A DNA stretch of 64,000 bases from Cunninghamia lanceolata. Lineage: Eukaryota; Streptophyta; Pinopsida; Cupressales; Cupressaceae. The position numbers were made by a program, and so were the translations under genes. The notes under the pieces are model-generated. The model saw only the letters and a list, made by a program, of their open reading frames with translations, made no database searches and was not told where the DNA came from. This document shows, in pieces, positions 38,640 to 51,130 of this stretch. The stretch's first letter is position 1, and every line of letters starts with the position of its first letter. The stretch covers positions 5,666,501 through 5,730,500 of the forward strand of contig BSBN01000293.1 in assembly GCA_027924645.1 (NCBI GenBank). The letters run 5' to 3'.

Positions 38640-39890
38640 AATGACATCAAACATAAACCAATAGGTGTCTTAAGATATATTAGTGGTAGGGAAAATTATA
38701 GTGGCCCTAACCCTAGAGTAATAAGTTGAAGTAGTGTTAGAATTACTAATAAACTAAAAAACTTTATCCTAGGGTGGTGGGACAAATTACACAAGCCTTA
38801 CAAAGCGTCTACCACTTCCTTGACATTTTTAACATTGTTCGAATTTGATAGGAGGGATTTATGTCACCTCCTCCTCATCTTAATTCTCATAGTGGATAGA
38901 ATCATCCAATTTAGCATCAAGACATGAAGGTTTATCTTCATTATCTTAGAAATATCCTCCAAGGCTTTGTGCATATGCTCATGCCACACATTGAAGATGT
39001 GGAATTTATCTAAGTAGCAATATAGAAATCCTTAGCCTAACCTTCTACCCCTTCAATATCATAGTATAGAAGGTAGATACAAGTAACATTTGATATCATG
39101 GAGGCACAACTTAGGGATTTCAAGTTGAATGTAAAAAAATTATTCTTCCCAACAAATGCTAGATGTCTAGGAGCAATTTAATGATTTCTTCCATTATTTG
39201 CCTAGTCTAGAATATAATTACCTTTTCTTTTGATATGTTTGAAGGAGATAGATTTAAACAAGTATTCACCAAGTTTCTAGCTTCCAATATATAATAGTTT
39301 CCAATAACCACAAGCTTCATCTATGCTTTTTCATATGATCAATGTTGATCTTGGAATCTCCTTCCACACTAAGGGATATCTTGTTTAGTTTCCAAGTCAT
39401 CTTGAGGCCCTAGATATCATGGCCCTAGAATCTACCATATTATTGTTCTTGACACCAAAATCATAAGCTTTAAGATAGGTAGAGGTTTTCCCTTATCATC
39501 TCTTAATAAACATACTCCTCCTACTTCACTAGGATTACCCTTGGCTACCCATCAAAATTTCAAGCTTAATCCATCCCAATGTAGGTGTGGACCAAAGGGT
39601 GTGAATATCAACATGGGTATCTCCTTGTTTTAACCTTATTCAAAGCAACCTTGGCCAATTATGAGCCTAATCAGTGCCTCTTCTAGCATAATCATATATT
39701 CCTCTTTACCCCAACAATCACCAAGTTCCTAAACATGCACCATATTTCTTTAAAATAGTCCAAAATTTGGGATGCATATTCACATTTAAGAAATACATGA
39801 TGATTGTCCAAAGAAGTTTCCTTACTTAAATGCACATTGAAGTTTTGAAATATATATTGCCCATTGTATCAATCATTATGGTAGTCCTAA
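38640..39890 (-). pseudogene. LINE remnant (zf-RVT and RNase H)
   Basis: Reading leftward on the minus strand, HVFLKCEYA near 39800 recalls the H-x3-C end of zf-RVT. Near 39560 a stretch reads like W.KL.FDGS.KGNPSEVGG of plant LINE RNase H, across stops and a frame change. AYDFGVKNNNM follows near 39460. It is heavily decayed, of a different family from the LINE at 8828-20353. It inserted in, or was carried by, the DNA transposon. Confidence 0.5.
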
Positions 39891-39979
39891 TAGCTCTCTT
39901 ACATTTTGAAATTTGTACATGCATGTATACATTATTTGTATGTTTTTAATTTAAATTTATTTCAAGTGTAATTTCTTGA

Positions 39980-39981
<2 letters not shown>

Positions 39982-40026
<45 letters not shown>
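39982..40026. repeat. (TA)n microsatellite
   Basis: About 22 TA units, upstream of the 8-exon gene. A shorter TA run is at 40071-40087. Confidence 0.9.
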
Positions 40027-40028
<2 letters not shown>

Positions 40029-40120
40029 TTGATTTAATTTTAAATTTGTACTAAAGTTTGTATGTTTATATGTATATATATATATATGCAGGTTCATATC
40101 TAGATTTTTATATATACATC

Positions 40121-42005
40121 ATGAATCTAGATGATATTCACTTTGATGTTGAGGACCTCCTTAATGCACAAGATGATCCGGCCGCACCCGTACCCCCACC
40201 CCCACCCCCACCCCCAGCGCCAAATGCCCCACCTCTAGATGCCCCACCTACAGATGACCCACCTCCACCCCCACCTGGAACTAACCAGGCTCACTTGCGA
40301 GCCATAATAAATGAAAATGTGGATTCGATACAAGAAAAATTGAATTCCATTCGTAGTGAACAATTCATGCCACCTCACGTAGTACGTTTTGCATCTTTGA
40401 TGCAAAACATTGTAGATTCTGTGAGGTCTATTAACTCAGATTTTGATGGATTCCAGAAATGGAGAGAGGAGAGGCACCAATTTTATGCGGATGGCCTCTC
40501 CTATAAGACTATTTTAGATCTTAAAATCACAAAAGCTCATTTAGCACAATATTTTAGACATCCCATTACAAATGAACCTATTCCTGCAAATAAGAAAAGA
40601 ATATCAATCAGGTGGTGTAGGCATGAAGGAATGTCTGCCAATTTTTGGGATAGATGGTGGATGGTGTTTGATTATCCACCTCATGCTAATTGTGAGGTTC
40701 CTTTATATTTTTCGAGAAAATTATATGTAGATTTTGTTATGAATAAAAAACCCAACTACTTTGATTTTAGATCATTCCAGGGTGTTGGTGGTGGCATGCC
40801 ACAACAGAGGTTGGGGGCACGGGTTGATCCCCAATGACCGGTGCTTGTTCAACCTCTTATTGACCCTCCTGTTGCTGCCATTCCTTCGCCCTTCGAGCAT
40901 CGTGCAGTGGTATCCACACTAGGCACATTGAGTGCACTCTCAGGTAGCCTACATGAGCAGACTTCTATGATGGTAGCTCGAGTTAGAGAGCATGGAGGAG
41001 TTGATGATGGAAGTGGTCCTAGTCCCACTCCACATGTGTCAATGCCTCATACATGTACGAGTTGCAATTAGTTGTGTTATGGACCTGATCAGGCAGTTGC
41101 ACCCACTTTAGCTACACATGCATCATCTGATAATGTGGGCACTGAATCATTTGTTGATTATCTATTTGCTGAGGATCATCCCACTGATCATTCGACATAG
41201 GTATATATAGGTTATGTACACATGTTGAATTTAAAACAATTTTTTAACCACGTGTTTTTAATCAACATATAGATGATCAATTAAATTGTAATATTTTAAC
41301 AATCGAATTGTTTGGTTTGTTTGGTGTAGATGATGGCAACAGGGGTCACAATTGATCAAATTAATTTTTCATCGACACCTATTCATCTCGGGCACCCATT
41401 TGGGGTACATTTTCAATGATTTGTAAATTTGTAAAATTTAGTCTTGAATGTGTGTACAATTAAATATTTATGAACTTATTTATGAACTGGTTCAGGGTTC
41501 TTCCACATTGAATCCTCCATCATTGGGCATCTCACATGACACTCTTGCAGTATGTATATTATTTTAAAAAACTGTATATATACTTAAATTTTTCTATTTT
41601 GATATCAGTGTATCTAAAAACGTGCACATGTACTATTTAATATTTTATAAATATGTCTATGCAGGTTGACACAACTATGAGGATGGGCATTGTAGCACAC
41701 TTGGATAATCCAAGTTTATATCAGGAGTCGACTGCATTTCAGGTTGTTGAAAAATGTATTTAACATGTACACTGTAAGTCAATTATATATATGTTTTAAA
41801 ACCTAATTTGTACACATATGTGCTAACTTAAATATAAATGACATTGTAGGAGCTTGTTAGTGACACATTTTATGATCAACACACAGCACATGCAGAGCAG
41901 GAGGATAGAGGAGATGGGCAACCTGATACGGTATAATTTAAAATTTAGATTATATTTAAATTAAACAATTAAAATATACGTTGTGAACTTAAAGTAAATT
42001 TCTTG

Positions 42006-42056
<51 letters not shown>

Positions 42057-42514
42057 GACATGTACATTCAAAATTCTTTTTTCTTAAATTATAGCTCGAT
42101 ACATGTCATGGAGCTAAGCCTGTAGAGACAGGTCTTGGAATAGAGGATTCACAACAAGTTCCTCTTACGGTATAATAATTTTTAAATATGATAGTTCTTA
42201 TAAATTAAATTGAATTAAATCATTTTTAAAATTGTCAAGTATATCTAATTTCAACTTGAACTTTCTCTTGTATTAAATAGATTGATTCAGAGCATGGAGA
42301 CACTGGTCCAGGTGCACCAGAGCATGCCTCTCAGCCTCACACGGTAATTTAATTTTATGATAAATTATAAATTTAAAAATTGTCATTAAATTAGATTTCC
42401 TTATCATCTTACATCTAATTTCATATAAATCTTTCTCTTTTGCAGAGTGATTCAGGTCATCTGAGTAGCTCGCATGGTGTGAAGAGGACTCTTGATGATA
42501 GAGATAGTATGTGA
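40121..42514 (+). pseudogene. Unrecognised 8-exon gene carried by the DNA transposon
   Basis: Exons by GT-AG reading: 40121-41200, 41330-41404, 41496-41549, 41665-41742, 41850-41930, 42095-42169, 42281-42343 and 42446-42514. Every exon is a multiple of 3 and every intron phase 0, giving about 524 codons ending in TGA 42512. Start ATG 40121 (MNLDDIHFDVEDLL); a TGCAG just upstream (40086-40090) may be the acceptor of a 5' leader intron. Exon 1 has an acidic start, a Pro-rich stretch (about residues 23-65), then a compact region with KWREERHQFY, ISIRWCRHEG and NFWDRWWMVFDYPP. Exons 2-8 are short and polar, many rich in Asp, His and Thr. Exon 1 has three stops (TGA 40838, TAG 41069, TAG 41198) at positions that fit Arg or Gln codons. 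I know no family for it. Confidence 0.6.
42010..42055. repeat. (GT)n microsatellite in an intron
   Basis: A TA run (about 42007-42019) passes into about 17 GT units, inside the fifth intron of the 8-exon gene. Confidence 0.9.
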
Positions 42515-42542
42515 TAGGTTATTTCAAACATGGGCTATGTAT

Positions 42543-42587
42543 AATTTGACTATTTCATGGACTATTTGTTATATACTATTTGTCATG

Positions 42588-42642
<55 letters not shown>

Positions 42643-42702
42643 AACCTGGACTTTATATATTTGACTATTTCATGGACTATTTGTTATATACTGTTTGTCA
42701 TG

Positions 42703-42797
<95 letters not shown>

Positions 42798-42960
42798 AAC
42801 ATGGACTTTATATTTTTTTTGAACATGGACCTGGACTTTATATATTTGACTATTTCATGGACTTTATATATATATTGTTGAACATGTGGACTTTATATAT
42901 TTTTTGAACATGGACCTGGATTTTATATATATATTGTTGAACCTGGACTATATATTTTTA
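42543..42960. repeat. Tandem blocks with long (TA)n just 3' of the 8-exon gene
   Basis: A block like 'ttgactatttcatggac...gtcatggactttatata' followed by (TA)n and 'tattgttgaac' occurs at about 42547 and 42660, and partly at 42847. TA runs are 42594-42638 and 42707-42791. Overlapping Tyr-Ile open frames here are repeat artefacts. Confidence 0.8.
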
Positions 42961-43630
42961 CATGTCACACAATAAATGCAATCTTGTCGTAGTTCAAAAT
43001 CATACACATGTCAAAGTAATAATCATGTAAAACCATCATGTTAGTTTAGGTGCATCCATATTTATATATATGTTATCCATGCATACATATAATTACATAT
43101 ACATCATAAACTATAAAAGCATAACATCACATACATATGTATATACAAGCATCCCTAAATTTAATCATAAATCAAACTCTAATCTAACCATGTGCATGAA
43201 GGAAAAGAAATGTAAACATTTGAGATCAACCATAATAAGATATATAGATTGACATCAATAGAAATAATCAATTGTCATATATAAATCTACAAGTGTCAGA
43301 GTGTTGATCTAGATTTGCGCTTAATGAAGAAATTGCATTGAAAGAATTTATGTAGTGATGAGGTCCTAATAAAGTTCCTCCATTCATTCACGGTATGCAT
43401 ATTTAGGTCCTGGTCAAATTTTAAGCAATAAAATGGTAAGCAAATCAAAACAAAGCATTAAAAAGTGAGATAAGTTCATGAGGATCTCTTGCCTACTAGG
43501 AGGGATCAATCTCTCACATCTTCTCATCTAGAGATCAACTAAGTTATATTAAATGATCCTAGCATGGTTATAGTTATATTTATCCAAGTGCCTTGGTACT
43601 TGAACATCTTGTGTTGGTCATGTAATTTAG
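42961..43630. other. No gene seen
   Basis: AT-rich sequence between the repeat blocks and the end-like motif. Nothing recognised. Confidence 0.4.
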
Positions 43631-43693
43631 GATGTCTTAAGGGGTCCTAATTTACGATGTCTTAAGTGGACACAACTTCTTCACCAAATGGGT
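43631..43693. repeat. Internal copy of transposon end and CTTAAGGGG repeat
   Basis: ATGTCTTAAGGGGTCC and ACGATGTCTTAAG precede AAGTGGACACAACTTCTT, which is the right-end type terminal sequence of the DNA transposon. The first about 39 bp recur as a direct repeat at 46428-46468. Confidence 0.7.
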
Positions 43694-43965
43694 GGAGGAG
43701 TGCCTACAAGGATAATTGTTGATAATGCAATGTATTTTAGATCCTCCTTGGCATATGCTCTAAATATGGGATAGCTTTAATACATTTTTCCCCTTATAAT
43801 CCATAAGGGAATGGTCAAGTTGAATCTAGTAACAATTGTATCATGATAATCATCAAGAAGACACCATATTCAAACCAGAAAACAATGGATGATAAGCTTA
43901 AGTATATTGTTCAGGGAGATAGAATAACATACTTGGAGTTCCATGGAACTTTCTTCCCAAGTCAT
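43685..43965 (+). pseudogene. Gypsy integrase fragment
   Basis: FTKWVEE (43691 on) is followed, after a frame change and an apparent internal deletion, by GVPTRIIVDNAMYF and then IMIIKKTPYSNQKTMDDKL (frame at 43843). This is the integrase core of a Ty3/gypsy element (pattern G.P..II.DNA..F). No LTR or other pol part is attached. Confidence 0.65.
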
Positions 43966-46370
43966 CTTGAGGCCCTGGATCTCATCTATTTCTCCCCTCC
44001 ACTTCCTAGCTATGGTCCCATATGGTTCTCCCACAATTTATATTCCTTTGTATCTTCCCTTCCCTCCACTTTGTGAAAGCTAGATTAACTTTAGGATATG
44101 ATTTATCCCATCCCACTTCCTATCCTATTGTCTAGTTTTACATCATTTCCCCATAACATCAAAACACTCATTTCTTCCTAATTGTAGAAGCCTAGCTGCC
44201 TTGAAGAAATCATTCCTTTCTTCAATTCATTTCATCCAATTCCCACCTGAAGTTTTGTAACATTTTTTGCAAAAGTTTGCCAAGTTCATATACCCTGTCC
44301 CAAGTCAAATTTCTACAACTTCTTCAAAAGATTCCACCCACCCCAAGTACTCCCCTGCATGACTTAGGACCACCATTAATGACTTTCAATGGACATGATA
44401 TGATGTAATATTTCCTCCAAATTCGTCTTAACATTGGTGGACCCCTCAAAAATATGATTTGGGCATAAAGGTACGGGATAATGGTATAATTCAGCATGAT
44501 AATCAAGTGTGTGCCATGTGAAAGTGACATGAGAAAGTATGGGTGGACATTTAACTCTCAAGTGACCAAGGTCCTTGTCCAACGTTGCTTGTTGACATTG
44601 AACGATCTATATATTATAGTATCTCATTAAATTGAGAGATGGAAAACTAGTTGTAAAGGAGAGACTAAGAAAAACAAAGAAAAACATGCATAAACCTCTA
44701 GGGTTTTGTTCTAGTGATAGATTTTAGAGCATTTTCATTGTAATTTTCATCAGTTTTCTTTCAAGGGATATGATAGGGCATTGTAATCTAAAAAGATGAT
44801 ATTAACAGTGAAGATTTGGAATTTTATTAAGTGTCTTCATGAGCATTACATGAATTTCGAGACATAAGGGAATGAAAAGTGGATTAGAAGGAATAACAAA
44901 TTTGAAAGAATTGGTTTTAGGTGTGGCTAATTGGGATGACACCTTGAATTCTATGAGAAAGGATTGGGATTCCCTACTCTCTAGTTGTAGGAAGTAATTT
45001 CTCTATGTTCTGTGGAGGGTTTGGTGTTGTTTTTGTTGTTGTCTGTATGTTATTTTCTAGTTATTTTTTGTCTGTTCTGTCACCTATCCTAGTTTATTGT
45101 AGCTAGTGTTTTTTGTTGTATTGGTGATCTTTAATTTTCTTCATGCTATTTTGTTGAACTCTTTGGATTTGTAAGGGAATAGGACCCTTTTTCTAGCTTA
45201 TCTTAATCAAAAACAAATTTGAAAGAACGAAGGCTTGATCCTTGTGTGAGAATAAAAAGCTAGAGGGGGTGCTATACATAAGCTTGGATGAGAAAATAAT
45301 ACTTGAAGACAACCTCCTAAAAGGAAATATTTGAATATTTGCAAAATTAAAACTCAAACTAAACTAAGACGCTCAAAGACCTGTGAAGAATCTTAATGAA
45401 GTTTGTGAGGAAGCTTTTAAAGAAGCTTCTATGAGAGAAGTGTGTGAAACTTCTTGATGATAAATAATGAAGAGATGAGGGGTATTTATAGGTAGAAATA
45501 AGAGGGAAGAGAAGAAGAGATCAGATCAAAATAAATATTTAACTTAATAAGAAATGGAAGCAATTCCATGAATAAGAGAGAAGATAGAAAGAAAATTAGA
45601 AGACTTGAGAAAACTAAAAGAAAACTAAAATGAACTCAAAGAGAAAATGGAAACAATTTAGAAGAGATAAGATTTGATCATGAGTTCAAAATAGAAATAA
45701 AGTGAGGAAAAGCACAAGTTAGCACAAAAAATGGGAGTTAAAATGGGTTAAAAATCAAGAAGAAAAGATAAAAATATGAGTTATTTCATGCATTAAAAAC
45801 CACAAGGTCACCACTTTTACTAATTAAGGTCACTCAAGTAACCTAGAGACACTAGGGGCAACCCTAAGACACAAAGAGGTGACCCTAAGTAGGAAAAATG
45901 AAGGGGGCACTAGGTAAAAATGTGAGGTAGGGAAGGTCAATTTGGGGGTTGAAAAAGATGGTCAAGAGGGGGAAGAACACACAGGACATGCCACCAAGAG
46001 TGAAACTACTGGTAGGAGTGTAATTCACACCTACATGACTATGATTAGGACTTATTTATCATCATCAAATTGTCATGTAGGCTTGATGTGATTTTAGTAC
46101 TTATAGATACCAAATGTTAGGAGTTTCAAGCCACAAATACTAATTCCACATAACCTTAATGAGAGAAACTATGCTAAATAGTATGCAAAATCTATAATAC
46201 AAAAGAAGAATAAAGCATAATTACAAGATAACATAAGATGCACCTTGGGAAAACCCTTTTAGAAAAAACCTAGCCTCCAAAGCACCACAAACCCAATGTA
46301 TTATCTCAAGAATGGGATTACAGATATAATACATTTGTAGAGTTCTCCATGTAGAACTTCAACAAAATTA
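43966..46370. other. Old repeat DNA, possible LINE 3' tail at about 44900-45225
   Basis: No gene. On the plus strand, 44935-45225 (after DWDSLLSSC) turns into a T/G-rich stretch with ttgttgttgt and ends cttatcttaatcaaaaac. That resembles plant LINE 3' ends, but it is weak. 45,200-46,370 looks like LTR or leader sequence of an unidentified element. Confidence 0.35.
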
Positions 46371-46470
46371 AACAACTTCTTGCATTTGTAGTGTCCACTT
46401 AAGGTGGAAGTTGTATGCTAACTTTTTGAATGTCTTAAGGGGTCCTAATTTACGATGTCTTAAGGGGACA
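46371..46470. repeat. Second internal cluster of transposon-end motifs
   Basis: acaacttcttgca (46372-46384) resembles the right end plus TGCA. GTGTCCACTTAAGGTGG (46391 on) is identical to the left end's inner part. Then the about 39-bp direct repeat of 43632-43670 follows. It suggests that transposon ends met here by nested insertion or rearrangement. Confidence 0.6.
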
Positions 46471-47359
46471 TCTTAAGTTCTCAAAATTTGGTGAAGTTGC
46501 CCAAGGCAACCAAATTGAACAATATAATAAATCAAATTTAAAGTAAATTCTAAGTAGAAAAACATGGACATTTAACAAATAAAATACATAAAATAATAAT
46601 TTTGATAAATTTAATACTGTAGAGTATAAAATTGTGTACATACACATGTATACAAATTTCTGTACAAAATGTGTAATAATGTAATTGTGTATGTACATAT
46701 ATGCCAACTCAAAATAATGTAAATACAAAATGTTGTTATATGCCATCTCAAGAAAATCCAAAACTTGAGGAGAATGTAGCAGGTCTTCATGCCACCTGAT
46801 GTAAAAATAATACAAGCAATTTATCAATATATCTGAATCAAAACATGTATTTTAATTTATATAAAACTATCTAGATATACACAATTTGTACCTGTATTTA
46901 CAAGTGCCTCTCAAGTTTTTGTTTCAAAGTATTTGATGAATTTGTGATGATGGCCTGAGGATATAAAAGGATAAATTAAATCAATTTCAACTAATAACAC
47001 ACAAGAAATATCAAAACATGTATTTAATACATATTTAAAACAACAATATAAATCCATTTAACTATATTTACCTGTATTTACTTATTCCATTGTACCATCT
47101 CCATCCTCTTTTTTTTTCCAATGCATCGATTATTGTCTTATGGTCTTCCATAGAAATGTTCCATAGCTCTTTATTTGTAGGTTTTCCGCGATACCTCTCC
47201 AGTTTTATATTTGTTGCCAACACCAAATGTGAGTAGTGTATAATCTTCTTATGTGTTTCATAATCTTCGAATGCAGGCAAACCATTCTTTCTTATTAGGT
47301 ATTTCCGTAGCTAAGTGCCAACAACCACCACCGAACCTATTGGATAATGATAGGCATCA

Positions 47360-47475
47360 TCAAAGAAATACTTAAAATTTGCTTAAGGGGATCAAAGAAG
47401 TTCTTAAAATATGCTTAAGGGGATCAAAGACTTGTTATCAAAATTTGCTTAAGGGGATGTCTTAAGGGGATCACC
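47360..47475. repeat. CTTAAGGGGATC repeats in the transposase gene
   Basis: Four copies of a phrase near TGCTTAAGGGGATCAAAGA, spaced roughly 30-40 bp. They sit between two similar coding phrases (a DD...YP.G segment at about 47340 and 47490). The motif is shared with the end-like clusters at 43631 and 46428. Confidence 0.7.
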
Positions 47476-49904
47476 AAACCTGTTGGATAAGGAAAGCCAT
47501 CATCATCTTCTCGAGGTGCTGTTAACTTATGTTTAGTCTCCACACAACGAGCCAACCAATATTTAGTTTCCTCTTCATTATTCTTTGGTGCAACAACAGC
47601 ATACACATGTCCTGCAAAACAAATTTTGATTCAATAACTTGCACATGTCCATAAAATTTGACCAATCAACATACATGTATTCATATGTACACATAAATAA
47701 ATAAAAGCACTACAAATTAGTAATCAAAGTGAAATAAAATGAAATGATTTGAATTAAATTACCTTCTTGTACAAGGTCTGAAACACAGTCATAATCGTCT
47801 GATACAAACAGTTGATCATTGTCTTCAATTGTTGTTTCACTTTGATTGTGTGCTTGTGCAAGTGTCAATGGTCTTTGTTTCCACTCTTCAACCCATTCTG
47901 TATTCTCACATGCTTCCCAATCTCCTGAAATACAAAACTGACAAAAACATGCAAGCTCCCTTGTCCAGATAGTCCATGTACTTGCATTCGAACTCCTAAA
48001 TGAATGCCATTTAGTAGATCCACTGATTGTCTGGCAATCAAGTCTAGGTAGAATGTTTTCTTCTTCAACCAACCAAAAGAATTGATGAACTGTAGAGTAC
48101 TCGCTTGATCCAGGTGTACATAATCTTGTATTGCACCAATCTACAATCCCACGTGCATCTTTAAATTTTACTGCATCCTCAAATTTTAATTGTTGTCTAG
48201 CAAGAATTCTTTTAACACATGCACTAGCTCCATCATGTTCTCCTTTACCATGTCCAGCTTCAAAAAAAATTTACATATGTTGGACATTATTCTCCTTGTG
48301 AACCCTACATAACCAATAGAACATTCAAGCATTCTTGAACTGCCCCGTACAATTATCTGACCATATAAGATGTTCAGTCATCTGGATTCCTCTTTCTCTT
48401 AAATTTGTATAAAATATATTGAAACAATATTGAACAAACTCTGACGAGTGTAACCGGTTGTCACTCAAATAGAAATGATACTCCCTCAAAACTTTTCTAT
48501 CATTCTCTGTGCTATCATCTGCATGTCTATAAACAATATGAACAAACATAGCAAACTACACTGAATTGTAATATTGTGATTGAATTTCGTCTTGCAAAGC
48601 TAAAGTATAGTTTTCCACAAAATCAACCACTAATAGTATAGTACCAACTAGAAATGTGTTTCTACATTCACGAAATTGTCCATCAAGCCATCGAGCTTGT
48701 TGAGAGTGCTTGACATATTTTGGTACAATTTTACTTTTAAACTTTGATATGAATGCATGCACACTAACCTTTTCTGTAATTAAATCACAACACTTTCCAA
48801 ATTTTCCATCTTTTAAAGAATATTCAACATTCTTAAATCTTTTAACATCCACTAATTGTTGTCCAAAATCATTTTCAACACTTTCATGCATACAAACTCT
48901 TAACAAAGAAAGATTGCCACAACTAGTGCATTGTCCAGAAATACATGAACTTAAATAAAAACCTTTTTCATTAGATCTTTCACAGAACAAACTTGATATA
49001 AACTCTTTTATTGTTTTAGTTGGCATATTAATATCACATTCCTGTATAATCATGTTACGATGTAAAGTACAATGTATATATTGAAACACATCATAATAAT
49101 AACGAAATTGAACATGCGTTTTACAACAACAAGATATTTGTTCCTTATTAATCTTTACATACCATGGTTTGCATTTTTCAAAAGATCTTTGACTTATTTT
49201 AATATTACCAGGTAACACTAATTCATCACAAAATTTTCTATAAAATTCAGTTTGCGTTGTATCTAATAGGTGTTTTGGATGAGGATCGTGAACTTTAGAC
49301 CCCACTCTTAATTTTAAAACATCTCTAGCATTAGACGATACCCTAGTATTATCATGCCAATATTTTTCGATCAAAGATCTGATTTCAACATTTAGTTTCA
49401 TGTCAGATCTCGGGAGTCGACCACTAAAACTCCAACATTGGTTAATTGGATCATTTTCTATACTTTCTTTTCTTTTTGCCGCTCTTACCAATGTTTTAGG
49501 ATGTATTTTTAGAATTCCACTAATATTGCTTACCATTCTTCTATTCAAAGTTGTTTTATTCACTATAGCAGTTGTTATAGCTCGTCTTGCTTCATTTTTA
49601 TCTTTGGATCAACTATTACTTCCAATAGACTCAATGGCACTAGCAACAGTACACATAGCATGTTTTAGTGATTGATCTTTTCTTCTTGGTTTAACAAAAA
49701 TGCCTAACATTTTCATTACTTTTCTCATTTTCCACATTCCCATTAATTGCATCATTAGTTGACATTGAAATGATAGTTTTTTACGATAAAAAAATTCCTT
49801 GTATAATCTATTGGCATGTGTTCTTATTTGTCTCCAAGAAATTTTACCAGGAAGATTATCCAAAACATCTCTTTCAATTTTGAAAAAATATTTCTCATTT
49901 TCAA

Positions 49905-50255
49905 CATCACTTCCTAGATTTTCATTTTCATTTTCAACTTCAAAACGATTTTCATTTTCAACAACAAAACAGTTTTCATTTTCATTTTCAACAAAAGGAT
50001 TTTCGTTTTCATTTTCAACAACAAAACAGTTTTCATTTTCATTTTCAACAAAAGGATTTTCATTTTCATTTTCAACAACAAAACGATTTTCATTTTCATT
50101 TTCAATAAAAGGATTTTCGTTTTCATTTTCAACAACAAAATGGTTTTCGTTTTCATTTTCAACAACAAAACGGTTTTTATTTTCATTTTCAACAACAAAA
50201 GGTTTTTCATTTTCATTTTCAACAAAAGGATTTTCATTTTCATTTTCAACTACAA
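49905..50255 (-). repeat. In-frame coding repeat, VVENENEN(P/R)F units
   Basis: About ten to twelve tandem units, mostly alternating 30-33 and 36 bp, each encoding (V)VENENEN plus Pro, Arg or His and Phe. It lies in the transposase N-terminal third. Frame is kept throughout despite changes of unit length. Confidence 0.85.
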
Positions 50256-50961
50256 TTTGTTTCAAATTTTGATCTCTACAAATATTATCAATCTCAACAT
50301 TGTTATATCCAGCTTATTTTAAATCTCCTATCAACACTATTTCCATTTCATTCAAAAGTGGATTTGAAGAAGTACCTGGATTTGTGTCCATTGAAACATT
50401 CTCCATAGCATTAATAGAGGGATTTGAAGACATACCAGGAGTAGTTTGTATAATCGTATTAGTTTCCACATTCACCTCTTACAAACTTGCATCATCTATA
50501 GCCATGGTCTCCTCAATGTTTTTATCTTCAATAGTTGTGGAATTGGATGCTTCAGCATTGTTCATTGATTGAATCTTTACTCTTCTATCTCTTTGTCTTT
50601 TTGCCTCCTTCTCTCTCTTTGCTTCAATTTCTTCAGGGGTTAATAGCTTCCTATCTTTCCTCTTATTACGACTTTGTGATCCCATGATTAAAAAATTTAT
50701 GAAGCATGTACAAATGAATGTCAAAAATTTGAATGTGTTTCAAGTCCTTCAAACAAGTACCAATTCAACAAAATTCCACTCAAATAACGTCCTCATGATG
50801 GCTTCTATCAAAATACCAACAATACTTCAAGTTGATGGACCTGTAAAAGAAAGAAATATGCCAAAGAATGCTGCAAGAGTTGCTGTCGGCCATACTGTAG
50901 GGTAAGTTGCAGAAATGACACTCATAGTATAGTATTATTAAAAAAATGGGCAAATAAGAAA

Positions 50962-51130
50962 CAAGATCCCGTTTATATAAAACAGGATCCCATTTATTAA
51001 ATGGGATCCTGTTTACTACGCGATCCCGTTTATTAAACGGGATCCCGTTTTATTTACGACCGATGAAGAAAGAAACGGGATCGCGTTTTATAAACGGGAT
51101 CGCGTTTTATAAACAAGATCCCGTTATTCA
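50962..51130. repeat. Right cluster of GGGATCCC palindromes
   Basis: About eight copies of AAACGGGATCCCGTTT or one-base variants (for example GGGATCGCG), about 0.9 kb from the right end. Same motif as the left cluster. Confidence 0.75.

Larger units (their letters stand above)
46750..50685 (-). pseudogene. DDE-type transposase of the DNA transposon, spliced, decayed
   Basis: Start ATG 50685 (MGSQSRNKRKDRK), chosen because a basic, nuclear-signal-like segment follows. One frame runs to 47763 through stops near 50480 (TAA), 50309 (TAA), 49609 (TGA), 48556 (TAG), 48325 (TGA) and 48260 (TAA). Order: basic N-terminus, Glu/Asn repeat (50255-49910), a conserved helical part (WSFSGRLPRSDMK), a Cys cluster SGQCTSCGNLSLLRVC, then candidate catalytic segments VVDFVENYT, WSDNCTGQFKN and EAGHGKGEHDGASACVKR. 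Donor at 47762; exon 2 resumes at 47611 (HVYAVVAPKNN, a YWLARC segment); further exons at about 47330-47072 and 46797-46750. It resembles cut-and-paste transposases with SDN..GQ and GHGK..DG motifs; I infer the DDE role. Dead in this copy. Confidence 0.65.

Noticed and set aside
42492..42907. Overlapping Tyr-Ile rich open frames
   Set aside because: Translations of (TA)n microsatellites and their flanking blocks.
49799..50272. Plus-strand Phe-Ser repeat protein
   Set aside because: Antisense shadow of the Asn/Glu repeat in the minus-strand transposase.
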